Assembly: GCA_035048485.1 (NCBI GenBank)
Contig: CM068590.1
Coordinates: 10,529,329 to 10,593,328 of the forward strand
Source: Pteria penguin
Taxonomy: Eukaryota > Mollusca > Bivalvia > Pterioida > Pteriidae
Length of the DNA: 64,000 nt
Direction of reading: 5' to 3'
The position numbers and the translations under genes are program-made. Under the pieces are notes generated by a model. That model was not told where the DNA came from and ran no database searches. It saw only the letters and a program-made list of their open reading frames with translations. Position 1 is the stretch's first letter. Each line of letters begins with the position of its first letter. This document shows positions 57,101-63,430 of this stretch, piece after piece.

Positions 57101-58423
57101 TGGTGAAGTATGATCGAATTCTGATGAAAGGTGTAGGAGATTTAAGTACTTCATAGTATTTTAAGTCATAGTTAATAAGTGACCTTGACCTCTCAGAATT
57201 AAACGTGAGTGACCTTTGTCCAAAAGTCCTTAACCTTAAGAACATTTTGGTGAAGTATGATCAAATTCTGATGAAAGGTATAGGATATATAAATACTTAA
57301 TATTAATATAAGTCATAGTTAATAAGTGACCTTGACCTTTCAGTAGTGACTTTTGTCTAAAAACCCTCAATCTAAATAATATTTTGGTGAAGGATGATCA
57401 AATTCTGATGAAAGGTGTGGGAGATATACATACTTCATGGCATTTTAAGTCCTAGTTAATAAGTGACCTTGACCTATCAGAAATGACCTTGAATGACCTT
57501 TGTCCAAAAGTCTTTAACCTTGGCTATATAACATTTTGGCGAAGTATGATCAAATTCTGATAAAAGGTATAGGAGATACAAGTACTTCATGTTACTTTAA
57601 ATCATAGTTAATAAGTGACCTTGATCTTTCAGAAATGACCTTGAGTGACATTTGTCCAAAAGCCCTTAACCTAAATAACATTTTGGTGAAGTAAGATGAA
57701 ATTCTGATGAAAGTTGTAGGAGATATACATACTTCATGGTATTTCAAGTCATAGTCAATAAGTGACCTTGACCTTTCAGAAATGACCTTTAGTGACCTTA
57801 GTCACAAAGCCCTTAACCTAAGTAATATTTTGGTGAAGTACGATCAAATTCTGATGAAAGATATATGAGATATAGGCTCGAACGGACAGACAGACGGACA
57901 GACAAACATACAGACTGACAGACAGACACATAGCACGACAGCGACTATATACTCCCCCAAAAGTATTCAGGGAGCATAAAAAGCTGTCTCCACTCTTTTT
58001 AAATTCTATCAGTTATTTAAGAAGAGGCTCAGACAACTCTTCATAGGTTACGTTCTATTCCAGTTATTTAACAAGAGGCTCCATCCAACCTTCAAAACTT
58101 TCCATATTATTGAGACAAATGTTCTGTCCATGCTTTAGAATTTCCACTGGTTATTTAACCAGATCTTCTGAACATTTTCAGACATTTTATACTAGTCTAA
58201 TTATTTTATCAAAAGAGCATTATAATTCTTCTTTCAAATTAGGTAGGAAACAACATGAGAGAAAGGTGCCACACTTACCCCTGTCCTCTTCATCAGATTC
58301 ATCCCATGTTCCACATTGTCCTTTCTCATCAGTATGATTTAATTTGGAGTACTTGACCTTGACCCTGGACTTGGGTTCGATACCATAAAGGCCAGGCTGA
58401 GAATATTCCCCAAAGAAATCCAT
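33075..58423 (-). CDS. SVOP-like major facilitator transporter (13 coding exons reconstructed; 3' end unresolved)
   Basis: Homologue of synaptic vesicle 2-related protein (SVOP/SVOPL), a 12-helix major facilitator protein. In vertebrates SVOP is on synaptic vesicles; its substrate is not firmly known. Thirteen exons join in consistent phase to 525 codons, plus a short tail. The N-terminal part is acidic and cytoplasmic (residues 1-85), followed by the family start [20 protein letters not shown]. Helices 1-6 carry motif [11 protein letters not shown] (156-165). LPESARYL (273-280) follows helix 6, and helices 7-12 carry IDKLGRR (401-407) and the terminal PIETKGR (516-522). Alignment to SVOP is collinear throughout. 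A splice acceptor at 58482 suggests a further 5' UTR exon to the right. Intron 1 is 10.5 kb; the others are 0.43-2.4 kb. SVOP versus SVOPL versus an invertebrate-specific paralogue cannot be settled here. Confidence 0.9.
33219..33605. repeat. Tandem repeat, three units of about 140-150 bp, SVOP-like intron 12
   Basis: Units contain actgtggtgatataataaaa, atcatagaaatacaataga, aagcatgcatgtgtcct and attataccacctagtcttgg followed by taaagtgaaga. They begin near 33219, 33370 and 33507. Confidence 0.8.
34000..34400. repeat. Dispersed repeat copy, SVOP-like intron 12
   Basis: Inverted relative to the 12.7 and 14.5-kb copies: gaatacacatgtgaaataag, aaagttcacagtcaatg, aggtcaaagaccatc and gggggcataaaa. 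The same family occurs near 60.45-60.77 kb. Confidence 0.55.
34465..34554 (-). CDS. SVOP-like exon 12 (residues 458-487), helix 11
   Basis: Encodes [20 protein letters not shown] and [10 protein letters not shown], matching the SVOP '[30 protein letters not shown]' region residue for residue. Acceptor gttatcag, donor cag|gtaag, phase 0. Confidence 0.95.
34631..34762. mobile_element. Foldback MITE, SVOP-like intron 11
   Basis: The left end gaccaaacccgacatgttac and right end gttgcatgtcgggtcttggg are imperfect inverted repeats that extend into tctttgcc / ggcaaaga. The total is about 132 bp, non-coding. Confidence 0.7.
35103..35299. mobile_element. Foldback MITE, SVOP-like intron 11
   Basis: The left end tagatcctttcacactaact pairs with the right end ggttatagtgaaagggtcta. 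The inner segments aaatgttttggtgggtgga and tccaccaaccaaaacatt also pair. About 197 bp. Confidence 0.75.
35342..35910 (+). mobile_element. Internally deleted Tigger/pogo element, TA target site
   Basis: The terminal inverted repeats CAGTGTAAACTGTCCAAA (left) and TTTGGACAGTTTTCACTG (right) pair with one mismatch, extend further into cggaca, and are flanked by TA (35340-35341, 35911-35912). Inside, at 35797-35835, a plus-strand frame encodes [13 protein letters not shown], which resembles the start of the CENP-B-type N-terminal DNA-binding domain of Tigger transposases. The frame then runs straight into the right end, so the rest of the transposase, including the DDE catalytic core, is gone. Confidence 0.82.
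36235..36925. repeat. Tandem repeat, about 10 units of about 60-68 bp, SVOP-like intron 11
   Basis: The unit includes attgtctaatattccacctt, tagccaaaacttttgtctta, atttccaat and acctgcacacatcattt. Copies run from about 36235 to 36925 with small indels. Long open frames across this array come from the repeat. It ends about 50 bp from exon 11. Confidence 0.9.
36974..37167 (-). CDS. SVOP-like exon 11 (residues 393-457), helices 8-10
   Basis: Encodes [20 protein letters not shown], the helix 9 segment [15 protein letters not shown], and [20 protein letters not shown] then E. IDKLGRR is the second-half counterpart of motif A. Acceptor aatttcag, donor gaa|gtaagt. Confidence 0.95.
37731..38060 (-). 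mobile_element. Old family A SINE split by a family B SINE
   Basis: The outer halves are 37731-37790 (gaggtgagggatcttatatgtgcc) and 37967-38060 (ggtctcatctaaaaaacaag, gacacctatcggtcaatagt). They read on across the inserted element as one minus-strand family A body and decayed head. Confidence 0.65.
37791..37966 (+). mobile_element. tRNA-derived SINE, family B, inserted inside another SINE
   Basis: Head gcaggcttggtgtagtggtt with A-box, B-box gggttcgattcccgggg, body tatgtttaagaggttggtta and tail aaaacaccaatcaaccaacc. Flanked by accatggtgtttaggg (37775-37790) and accatggtgtttaagg (37967-37982), a 16-bp target duplication with one mismatch. Confidence 0.92.
38318..38412. repeat. Short tandem repeat, four units of about 27 bp
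   Basis: Unit like cttatgcccaatgtcgcagtaaaa, diverging through gggcccaatgtcacaggaaa to ggctcaatgccacag. It lies in SVOP-like intron 10. Confidence 0.7.
38698..38778 (-). CDS. SVOP-like exon 10 (residues 366-393)
   Basis: Encodes [20 protein letters not shown] and STLGEFI, the lumenal loop before helix 8 with two cysteines. Human SVOP has a longer Cys-containing loop here ending in the same 'xxDYMxxxxxTLxEFP' pattern. Acceptor tttgtacag, donor attg|gtaagt, phase 1. Confidence 0.93.
39273..39426 (-). CDS. SVOP-like exon 9 (residues 315-366), helix 7
   Basis: Encodes [20 protein letters not shown], then [20 protein letters not shown] and [11 protein letters not shown]. FSYYGxVL is an SVOP/SV2 signature. 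Acceptor attgtag, donor gag|gtaaaa, phase 1. Confidence 0.95.
39856..39984 (-). CDS. SVOP-like exon 8 (residues 272-314)
   Basis: Encodes [20 protein letters not shown] and [20 protein letters not shown] then SPV, the large cytoplasmic loop after helix 6. LPESARYL is conserved across SVOP, SV2 and SLC22 proteins. Acceptor gcttgtag, donor gta|gtaagt. Confidence 0.95.
40957..41164. mobile_element. Putative short inverted-repeat element, SVOP-like intron 7
   Basis: The ends ggggccagt and actggcccc are inverted. Inside, aactttaaccac and gtggttaaagtt form further pairs. No clear target duplication. Confidence 0.4.
41674..41860 (-). mobile_element. Family B SINE, diverged, SVOP-like intron 7
   Basis: The minus-strand tail shows as ggttggttggtgttttatac and the body as ttttcaaccact and atcacaacatggaag. 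A decayed head with cttggaattaaacctgg (B-box side) and gtgcttactacaccaagtct (A-box side) follows. Confidence 0.7.
41926..42051 (-). CDS. SVOP-like exon 7 (residues 230-271), helices 5-6
   Basis: Encodes [20 protein letters not shown] and [20 protein letters not shown] then LK. The LGWRWLLxxSAVP block matches SVOP exactly. Acceptor attttag, donor aag|gtaag, phase 0. Its 5' 35 bp and acceptor are the first unit of the minisatellite that fills the neighbouring intron. Confidence 0.94.
42241..42420 (+). repeat. Dispersed repeat, uninterrupted copy
   Basis: Aligns with 4945-5106 plus 6665-6700. Here the join (ccgcagcattgtgggcattc) has no insertion, so this copy acts as an empty-site relative for the 5107-6664 element. 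Confidence 0.7.
42751..43010 (-). mobile_element. Family A SINE inside the exon-derived minisatellite
   Basis: On the minus strand the head starts cctagtggtatcgcgtcgga, with B-box ggggttcgagtcccgc. The full body follows down to the gccgtcaccatatacgtgaa tail and caatcaatcac. The first few head bases are missing. Well preserved. Confidence 0.9.
43151..43977. other. SVOP-like intron 6 remainder, nothing recognised
   Basis: Contains a slightly GC-richer, non-coding patch at 43190-43330 (ctggagaggctcgattctct) that I could not assign. The rest is AT-rich. Confidence 0.45.
43978..44041 (-). CDS. SVOP-like exon 6 (residues 208-229)
   Basis: Encodes (A)[19 protein letters not shown] and GN, the cytoplasmic turn between helices 4 and 5. 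I chose the GTATGT donor at 43972-43977 rather than the GTAATG five bases upstream. Only that choice keeps phase 0 and the eight-residue spacing to the conserved Trp seen in SVOP. Confidence 0.9.
44555..44679 (-). CDS. SVOP-like exon 5 (residues 167-208), helices 3-4
   Basis: Encodes [20 protein letters not shown] and [20 protein letters not shown] then Q. LRGLVGxGxxGxPQ is the conserved helix 4 motif of the family. Acceptor atttttag, donor gc|gtaagt (phase 2). Confidence 0.94.
44748..44850 (+). mobile_element. SINE head fragment, SVOP-like intron 4
   Basis: tRNA-like sequence with ctggtgtggttcagccattt (A-box side) and tgaattcaaatcccgttgaa (B-box side), then a short body remnant. Heavily diverged. 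Confidence 0.5.
44880..45560 (+). repeat. Pair of dispersed-repeat copies flanking a SINE
   Basis: Two copies (44905-45005 and 45450-45540) share ccctgaaattcagaggtgag, gag and gtctcctg..tggctag. Family members are also at 4.45 kb (inverted) and near 0.87 kb (partial). Confidence 0.7.
45067..45283 (-). mobile_element. Family A SINE lacking its tRNA head, with 11-bp target duplication
   Basis: The body and tail are very well preserved (gtttaacgtcacaccacgaa, tggtgacgtcatctgcctga), but the copy stops within gagcgggact, before the B-box. The flanks are catgaatgtga at 45056-45066 and 45284-45294, so the truncation arose at insertion. Confidence 0.9.
46070..46141 (-). CDS. SVOP-like exon 4 (residues 143-166), motif A
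   Basis: Encodes [14 protein letters not shown] and [11 protein letters not shown]-x3-D-R-x-G-R is the major facilitator motif A between helices 2 and 3. Acceptor ttttacag, donor aca|gtaagt, phase 0. Confidence 0.95.
46255..46345. repeat. Dispersed repeat fragment, SVOP-like intron 3 side
   Basis: Contains caggcagacagacaaccgga, ggacagagtgattcctatat and ccccaaactttgtttgc. The inverse of the start of the 12.72-kb repeat (gtttggggtatataggaat). Confidence 0.55.
46981..47079 (-). CDS. SVOP-like exon 3 (residues 110-142), helices 1-2
   Basis: Encodes [20 protein letters not shown] and [13 protein letters not shown]. xADAxEMMxLxxLxPxxxCEW is diagnostic of SVOP. Acceptor atcacag, donor act|gtaagt, phase 0. 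Confidence 0.96.
47583..47764 (-). CDS. SVOP-like exon 2 (residues 49-109)
   Basis: Encodes an acidic, Ser-rich cytoplasmic segment ([20 protein letters not shown]) and the family start [20 protein letters not shown] leading into helix 1 (YFISGLFT). Acceptor acttacag, donor acg|gtaagg. The in-frame Met at residue 63 (MEDSDGY) could serve as the start of a shorter isoform. Confidence 0.94.
47846..47980 (-). mobile_element. Family A SINE fragment, SVOP-like intron 1
   Basis: Only the tail half is recognisable (cgacatctacctgatgcact, cttgacctatttaacgcaca). Diverged, and next to a poly-C tract (47836-47846). Confidence 0.45.
48056..49216. other. SVOP-like intron 1 segment, no gene recognised
   Basis: Mostly AT-rich with a dispersed-repeat fragment around 48290-48520 (tgaccttgacctttgaccat, gaacggaagagtggaagga). 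A GC-richer patch at 48590-48850 has no coding frame but could be non-coding exon or promoter sequence. Confidence 0.4.
49266..52133. mobile_element. Approx. 2.9-kb element with 'ctcacctgag' ends nested in a MITE
   Basis: The left end has gaggcccaagtgggcctata followed by tcgctcacctgag; the right end has agctcacttgagcctttggc followed by tcaggtgagcta. The ctcacctgag / ctcaggtgag words are inverted. The right end also has a gac-repeat tract (gacgacgacgccgacgacg). No transposase was found. The interior is three tandem units of about 0.83-0.86 kb. The exact boundary and target duplication are uncertain. Confidence 0.65.
49600..52020 (+). repeat. Three tandem units of about 0.83-0.86 kb inside the nested element
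   Basis: The marker ccatatttcaattaccaagt occurs at about 49680, 50508 and 51361. The marker gaagatgtttgaagaggggt occurs at about 51019 and 51867. Units 2 and 3 are the most alike, differing mainly in poly-C/poly-T length. Confidence 0.85.
52560..52834 (+). mobile_element. Full-length family A SINE with about 12-bp target duplication
   Basis: Intact head gccggcgtggcctagtggta (A-box) and ggttcgagtcccgc (B-box, 52611-52624). Then gtgtcctgtctttcgaatga, gggcacgttaaagatccctc, ggtgggtccgttgcaaagg, gccgtcaccatatacatgta and the tail gttaaacaaaaatcaatcaa. The flanks tctaagaaatgc occur at 52548-52559 and 52834-52845. Best-preserved member here; a good reference for the family. Confidence 0.93.
53160..53180. 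repeat. Poly-G tract
   Basis: A run of 13 G followed by aggga on the plus strand at about 53161-53180. It underlies a Gly-rich spurious reading frame. Confidence 0.8.
53277..53415 (-). mobile_element. Family A SINE, degenerate, SVOP-like intron 1
   Basis: Diverged minus-strand body: ctaccatgacggtatctgcc, aatggaccagacccacccga and cgcattcagggatattataa. Confidence 0.55.
53416..55480. other. SVOP-like intron 1 segment, no coding exon recognised
   Basis: AT-rich with several short reading frames of no recognisable content. One item of note is a perfect minus-strand donor, cag|gtaagt, at 53739-53747, which could end a non-coding first exon. Another tRNA-like stretch (ggttcaccaattaaagcgtt, 54446-54500) looks like a decayed SINE head. 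Confidence 0.4.
55490..56725 (+). repeat. Degenerate tandem array, about 50-60-bp units, first part
   Basis: More than 20 copies of a unit like ttaaccaaaggctctgccca followed by ctcttctgaagttatacta, with many indels. A (TA)n tract sits at about 55752-55773. The array resumes at 57982 after an inserted element. Confidence 0.85.
56738..57981. mobile_element. Element inserted in the tandem array, with about six 145-bp internal units
   Basis: Begins near caacaagagaatcagtaaaa and ctgatgtatgctcccc and ends with tcagggagcataaaa; the atgctccc and gggagcat words are inverted. It includes a tandem of about 145 bp (gtgaccttgacctttcagaa, tttgtccaaaagcccttaac, aacattttggtgaagtatga) and a gacagacagac tract near 57890-57930. 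The ends are approximate. Confidence 0.6.
57000..57870 (+). repeat. Tandem repeat, about six units of about 145 bp
   Basis: The marker gaccttgacctttcag recurs at about 57180, 57326, 57464, 57617 and 57762 (first unit diverged near 57002). Units also share gatcaaattctgatgaaagg and tgtaggagatatacatactt. Confidence 0.88.
57982..58215 (+). repeat. Degenerate tandem array, second part
   Basis: Continues the 55.49-56.73-kb array (agttatttaagaagaggctc, cagttatttaacaagaggct, tggttatttaaccagatctt). It ends about 60 bp before the donor of SVOP-like exon 1. Confidence 0.75.
58279..58423 (-). CDS. SVOP-like exon 1 (residues 1-49), N-terminal cytoplasmic segment
   Basis: Encodes [20 protein letters not shown], then [14 protein letters not shown] and the acidic WDESDEEDR, with the last base opening a Glu codon. 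Donor acaggg|gtaagt at 58273-58278. The phase fits exon 2 exactly. The N terminus is not conserved in the family, so this exon is supported by splice sites and frame rather than by homology. An acceptor (gtgttacag) at 58482 implies a 5' UTR exon beyond. Confidence 0.72.
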
Positions 58424-58654
58424 GGTACCGGAACTTGTACGCGTTTATGCACTTTGGTATCCAGCCAGTATGTGCCATATGCTGTAACACATGAATGGAT
58501 ATATAAAAATAAAAATGGAAATTCACAAAACATTAAAGTTTACTGCTAACGACTTCACATACCTGGTATATTGATCAATTTCTGTATGTTGCATTGTTGT
58601 ATAGAATATAAATGAATTCCCATATATGATTTACACAATTACAGACTAAAAGCA

Positions 58655-59060
58655 GGTCTATTTTGCTCACCTGAGCACCAGGAAATAGTACATTTTTAAA
58701 AAGGTCTATTTTGTTCACCTAAGCACCAGGAAACAGTAAGACATAGGTGTATGTATTGTTGACCTGAGCACCAGAAAAGGGTATGTCCACAGAGGTCAAA
58801 ATTGCTGACCTGAGCACAAGAAATGGTACATCCATTGGGGTCTGTATAGCTAACCTGTGCATCAGGAATGGGTACATCCTTAGGGATCTATATTGCTAGC
58901 CCGAGCACTATGTGAGAGTTCATTCAAAGGGGTCTATATTGCTGAACTAAGGCACCACAAAAGGGTTAATACTTTAGGGGTATATATTTCTCATCTGAGC
59001 GCCAGGATAGGGTACACTCTTAGGGGTAAATTTCGCTCTCCAGAGCACCAGGATCCAACC
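58655..59060 (+). repeat. Degenerate tandem repeat, about 60-bp units
   Basis: About seven units of the form ggtctattttgctcacctga, gcaccaggaaatggtaca, decaying rightward (tatattgctagcccgagcac, tttctcatctgagcgccagg). Confidence 0.75.
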
Positions 59061-59289
59061 CTTTAATGGATCTAGACCCTAAAAGACAAACCTTGTAGCT
59101 GAAGTTTTCATTTCTGCCAAGTTTCAACAAAATCATTCCAATAATTCTGAGGAAGAAGAGTCTGGAAAATTTTAATATAAACAATGACAAAGCATTTCCA
59201 TTTTTATCTCAACAAGCAAATTCAGAGAATTGTGGTCCCCTGCTTTGGAGGTTCTATAAGCAAGGGTGCAGTGATCTGCGACATACTGT

Positions 59290-59600
59290 CATGGTTGTGC
59301 ATGTCTACAGACACACATGCCAAATATGAAGGCCCTACGTCTTACGCTTAAAAAGTTGTATTGAAGTAGGTCAAAGGTCACGGTAAAGGTCACATGATAA
59401 AAACTTTTGGTACCAACAGAAAGGTATTGCAATTAGGGGCACACAAGCCAAATATGAAGGCCCTACGTCTTACGGTTAAAAAGTTATGACCAAGGTTAAA
59501 GTTTTTGTGACAGACTGATGGACAGACATACAGATGGACAGACAGACAGATAAATGAGATTTAATGTCTCCACGTTTTCATGAAAAGTGGGGGACAAAAA
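59290..59600. repeat. Dispersed repeat copy
   Basis: Two units with aatatgaaggccctacgtct and tacg(c/g)ttaaaaagtt, then gacagacatacagatggaca. Related to the copies at 34.0 and 60.45 kb. Confidence 0.6.
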
Positions 59601-60430
59601 AGAAAGTTTATGAAGAAAATTTAACTAGTTTCTTCTAATGTAATCGGATACATTTGGTTTTTCAATGTATGCAGCTCATCTGAAGGAATAAATTTCTCAA
59701 ATGAAATTCCCATCATAGACATAGTCTTATTTTGATCCGCCCTTAATCCAACATTAGGCAGATCTGGCTGAAGACACATAGGAGATCTTGAGCATTTCCT
59801 TTAAGGAGTCATCACCACACCAGACTAAATATTTAATCTTTATAGTGTCAGCCAATATTTAGTGATGGAGGGTACCCAGAGGATACCATTAAACTTCTGT
59901 AGGTACTGGGGTAGACCTTCACACTTGACCCAACCAGGTTTGAACTCATACTTGACAGAGTTGAGTATGGTACCAATACAGAGTTGAGTACAATATCAAT
60001 GCGAAGTTGAGTACGGTAGCAATGCATCACTTTAACCCTATTCAATCATTAAGTCTACCACACTTGCAGAATATAAATGGTTATAAATGGTTAATGAGGT
60101 AGAGAATTCCATGTTCTACATGACACATGACATTGGTTCATTAAACTGTTTCTGCACGACACAAATGTTCATAAAACTCTACGAGCAAAGGTCCTCACAA
60201 GAAACAGGCAATGTATATTTATTCTGTAAAATGCAAGACTTGTCTGAAAAACTTGAATTAAATACCACATTTCAAGAGAATGATAATAATTTGTGAGAGT
60301 ATGGATGGTAAAATCAGATTTTCAACATGTTCAATGTGTAATAATAATTACATAGCAGAACATTTTCAGCCATTTTTTTTCAATTGAATAATGCTTTGTA
60401 ATATAAACTGGTATTAAAGCATTTCAGTAT
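59601..60430. other. Non-coding stretch right of the SVOP-like exon 1
   Basis: No gene recognised. A small repeat, agagttgagta, occurs three times at 59957-60011 (ttgacagagttgagtatggt, aatacagagttgagtacaat, atgcgaagttgagtacggta). Confidence 0.45.
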
Positions 60431-60770
60431 CTATATCTAAACAAGGTCAAAATTTTGGTACAGATAAAAATGTCTTGTCAGTGACACAAGGAATACACAT
60501 GTGAAATATGAAAGCACTATCACTTACCTGCATTCAAAAGACATACCCAATGTTAAAGTTTTTAAATATAGGTGAAAGTTCATGTCACAATGTCAAAAAT
60601 TATGGAAAGGCCCTAATGTCACAAAGAATTATATTTGTGAAATATGAAAGCCCTATCTCTTACATTTGAAGAGTTAAGTGGAATGTTTTAAAGTTTTTTG
60701 CCTTGGACAAACAGACAGACAGGCCAAAAACTTGATGCCCCCAGATCTTTGAATCCAGGCGCATAAAAGG
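60430..60770. repeat. Dispersed repeat copy
   Basis: acacaaggaatacacatgtg, aaatatgaaagccctatctc and gacaaacagacagacaggcc, ending ttgatgcccccagatctttg and gcgcataaaa. Same family as 34.0-34.4 kb. Confidence 0.6.
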
Positions 60771-60880
60771 AAGCCGAGTTGGTGTAATTGTTAACCACTT
60801 GGCTTGTAGTGCAGATGACCTGGGTTCAATTCCTTTGTTGTCTGACTGAAAAAGTTCTGAACCCTCATCTTGAAATCACA
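60771..60880 (+). mobile_element. Family B SINE head, diverged
   Basis: tRNA-like head ccgagttggtgtaattgtta and cctgggttcaattcctttgt, then a short body remnant (ctgactgaaaaagttctgaa). The tail is not recognisable. Confidence 0.6.
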
Positions 60881-61007
60881 AGACATTGCAGTAAAGTGAT
60901 TTATTCAAGTAATATTACATGGAAGTTATGCAACAAAATGGGTTGATATGATTAGTTATTCAGATTTAATTAGTTTTACAGGTAATTTTAGTGCTCTGTG
61001 TTTGTCA

Positions 61008-62503
61008 GGGTCACAACTTCGTTGATTTTTCCAGTAGCCAAGCTGGCCCCTAGATCATAAACTTTAGGGGCCCACACAGAAAACTACGAGCCCACCACAT
61101 GGGGAAATTCAGTCCATTTTGCTAATTTGCATAGCGGCCATATTGGACATGGACCAGCCATGGTAGTGTGAATAGCTTATATTGGGAAATAAAAAAGTTA
61201 ATCAAAAAGAAAAACTTACCACTGCAAAATCACACAAATCCAGATTTGCAATCAAATTCCTTTTGTTTCTCTTGTAATTCTAACAATAATGAGTCTTATT
61301 CCCTCAGTATTTAATGTTCCTTTTTCAGTCAAACGTTTGAAGCGATGCGTCCTATTAAATCCTTTAGAAGCAGGAGAATAGCTCTCAATAGTCAACATTT
61401 TCCTTGTTTTCAACTGAAAATTACATCGGATATGTCACCGAAACGAACAAATCCTGATTCTATAACGGACAACATGGACTTGAAAATCCAGAATATCACA
61501 TCTATTTTTCTCCAGAATTTTGCATAAATGTTCCTTTTTCAGTTGAAATTAGGAAATTCTACATTTGCAACAATTTTATAAAGAGGCGCTGATGGGGAAA
61601 TCATTGCAAAAACTGTTAAAACTTGAATCTAATAGCTTCGATTATTTTGTTTTACCGAGCGGAAAGCATATTAGGGCATGCCCTGGACCTTCACACTATT
61701 TACATGACTTCATGTGGGCACATTAAGTTTCAAAAGAGACGGGGCATAAACTTTGAGGCACGTGATTTTTTCAAATGAATATGCATGATTGCACATCACG
61801 TGGTACGCAGCTCATGAAAATGGACTGAATTTCTCCATATGCAATAAATTCAAACAATTTTCTATATTAAATTTAATGTATTGATAACATAATAACATTT
61901 TATTTTCATTTATATTAATTCAGTCTCCCTCTCTATTTCTTTGAAAATTTCCTCTTCTTCTTCATTTTCACTTTCTTCAATCTCCTCTCTTCCTTCACTT
62001 CTCTCTATCTCCTCACTATCTCTGTCTCTTCACTTCTCTCTATCTCCTCACTTCTCTCTGTCTCTTCACTTCTTTCTATCTCCTCGCTTTTCTCAAACTC
62101 TTCACTTCTTTTGATCTCCTCGCTTTTCTCCATCTCCTCTATAATACCCTCATTCAGTAATGTTCTGCTTCATAATACACTGGCTGTTTTAGAATTTTGG
62201 TTTGGTCTTCTTTTCATTATGGATGTTTCATTCCAATGCTTAATCAGATAACTCTTGTTGACTTTGATTTCACACTCAAATAAACTCTTTTATATGTGAT
62301 CATTGTTTACTTATATGTAAGCGTCTAAATGACAGAATCGGACTAAATGGAATAAGAACAAAAAAAGCCCGAACAGAATACCGATTCTAATTTTGCCGAT
62401 TTTCCCGTTCGCCATGTGGGCAATCAGTTTCTGAGAATTCGGTGGCCCACAGTCAAATTTGGTCGCATTGGCCATTGGGCGAGTGGGAAGTTGTGACCCT
62501 GTT
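61008..62503. mobile_element. Approx. 1.5-kb TIR element, class unknown
   Basis: The ends CAGGGTCACAACTT (61008-61021) and AAGTTGTGACCCTG (62490-62503) are perfect 14-bp inverted repeats. Both sides share tttgt directly outside (61003-61007, 62504-62508), a possible 5-bp duplication. Inside, an inverted pair (gaaattcagtccatttt / aaaatggactgaatttc, about 61104 and 61818) suggests nested or complex ends. No transposase was recognised; it includes the CT-rich array at 61920-62145. Confidence 0.6.
61920..62145 (+). repeat. CT-rich low-complexity tandem repeat
   Basis: Repeats of ctctctatctcctcacttct with variants (ctctgtctcttcacttct, tttgatctcctcgcttttct). A purine/pyrimidine-skewed array. Confidence 0.85.
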
Positions 62504-62759
62504 TGTCACTTCACATATTGGATGCAATGACACAGTTTCTATCAGCAAAGTTCTCCCACACAAAATATGAATATCATACTAGATTGTATGAGCCCCAACA
62601 GTTTCGGAAGAAATTAGGGAGTTGGAAACCCTCTACCCCCTCCCCATCCCCATCAAATAATGTCAATAAAAAGGTTGTTTTGTGAGCTAGGAACCACCTT
62701 CCTTGGTTATTGTGGACAAAAATTTGATGGAGTTATAATATAGTATACATATGGTCTAC
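62504..62759. other. Short interval, nothing recognised
   Basis: AT-rich sequence between two TIR elements. The small reading frame at 62503-62685 has no support. Confidence 0.4.
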
Positions 62760-63256
62760 GGTTAAGTCGCCCCAAAGTAAAGTCGCCCTATATTGGTTAA
62801 GTCGCCCCATAATGTCAAGTGAAGTCACCCTAATGCATGATGTAGAAATCGATCTGTTTATGATAATTGTTTGAGTTATCTATTTGTTCACTTGTAATAA
62901 AATTGTAATTAAATTAATGATTGTGCTACTTGTGTCTTATCCTTCATAAAATTACAAGATTTTAATTTACTAGAGAAAAGTTCTTCATCAGTAATGGCAG
63001 TATAGATATAAACACCAATCGCACGAGGCGACTTCAATTGATATTAATAATTATCCTTTAGTAAACATACACCAAAATATTTATTCATAAAACTTTATTT
63101 TCATCAATAAAAATATAATTAATAATTCAATTTAACATATATTTGAATATAATGATGAATCTCTATGTGGGGCGAGCTTACTTGACAATATGGGGCGACT
63201 TAACCGATATTGGGGGACTTGACTTTAGGGCGACTTGACATTGGGGCAACTTAACC
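62760..63256. mobile_element. 497-bp element with inverted 'GTCGCCC' arrays
   Basis: The ends GGTTAAGTCGCCCCAA and TTGGGGCAACTTAACC are inverted with one mismatch. Each side continues as an array of the word (aa)gtcgccc(c/t): four copies forward at 62760-62830, five inverted at 63165-63256. The AT-rich centre has no coding content. No target duplication was found. The plan resembles the 5107-6664 element. Confidence 0.72.
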
Positions 63257-63377
63257 TGACTCCATACATATTACTAGTACATATGTATATAATAAGGCCT
63301 GAAGGTGATTAAGGTTTCCAATCTGGAATTCAAACACGCGAACTGTGTAGACTCTGCCTGGCTCTGAAATAATTTCT

Positions 63378-63430
63378 ATTGAAACGGTCGGCTCATACTG
63401 GTGGTGAAGGTATGAGCCGACCGTTTCAAT
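63378..63430. repeat. Perfect 21-bp hairpin with an 11-nt loop
   Basis: attgaaacggtcggctcatac (21 nt, given here only as its span 63378-63398) is perfectly complementary to 63410-63430. Loop tggtggtgaag. Weaker pairing extends outward (gctctgaaat / attagctctgaaagag). Confidence 0.9.

Noticed and set aside
63378..63430. Hairpin as a rho-independent transcription terminator
   Set aside because: The window is eukaryotic and no U-tract follows the stem in a bacterial-type context.
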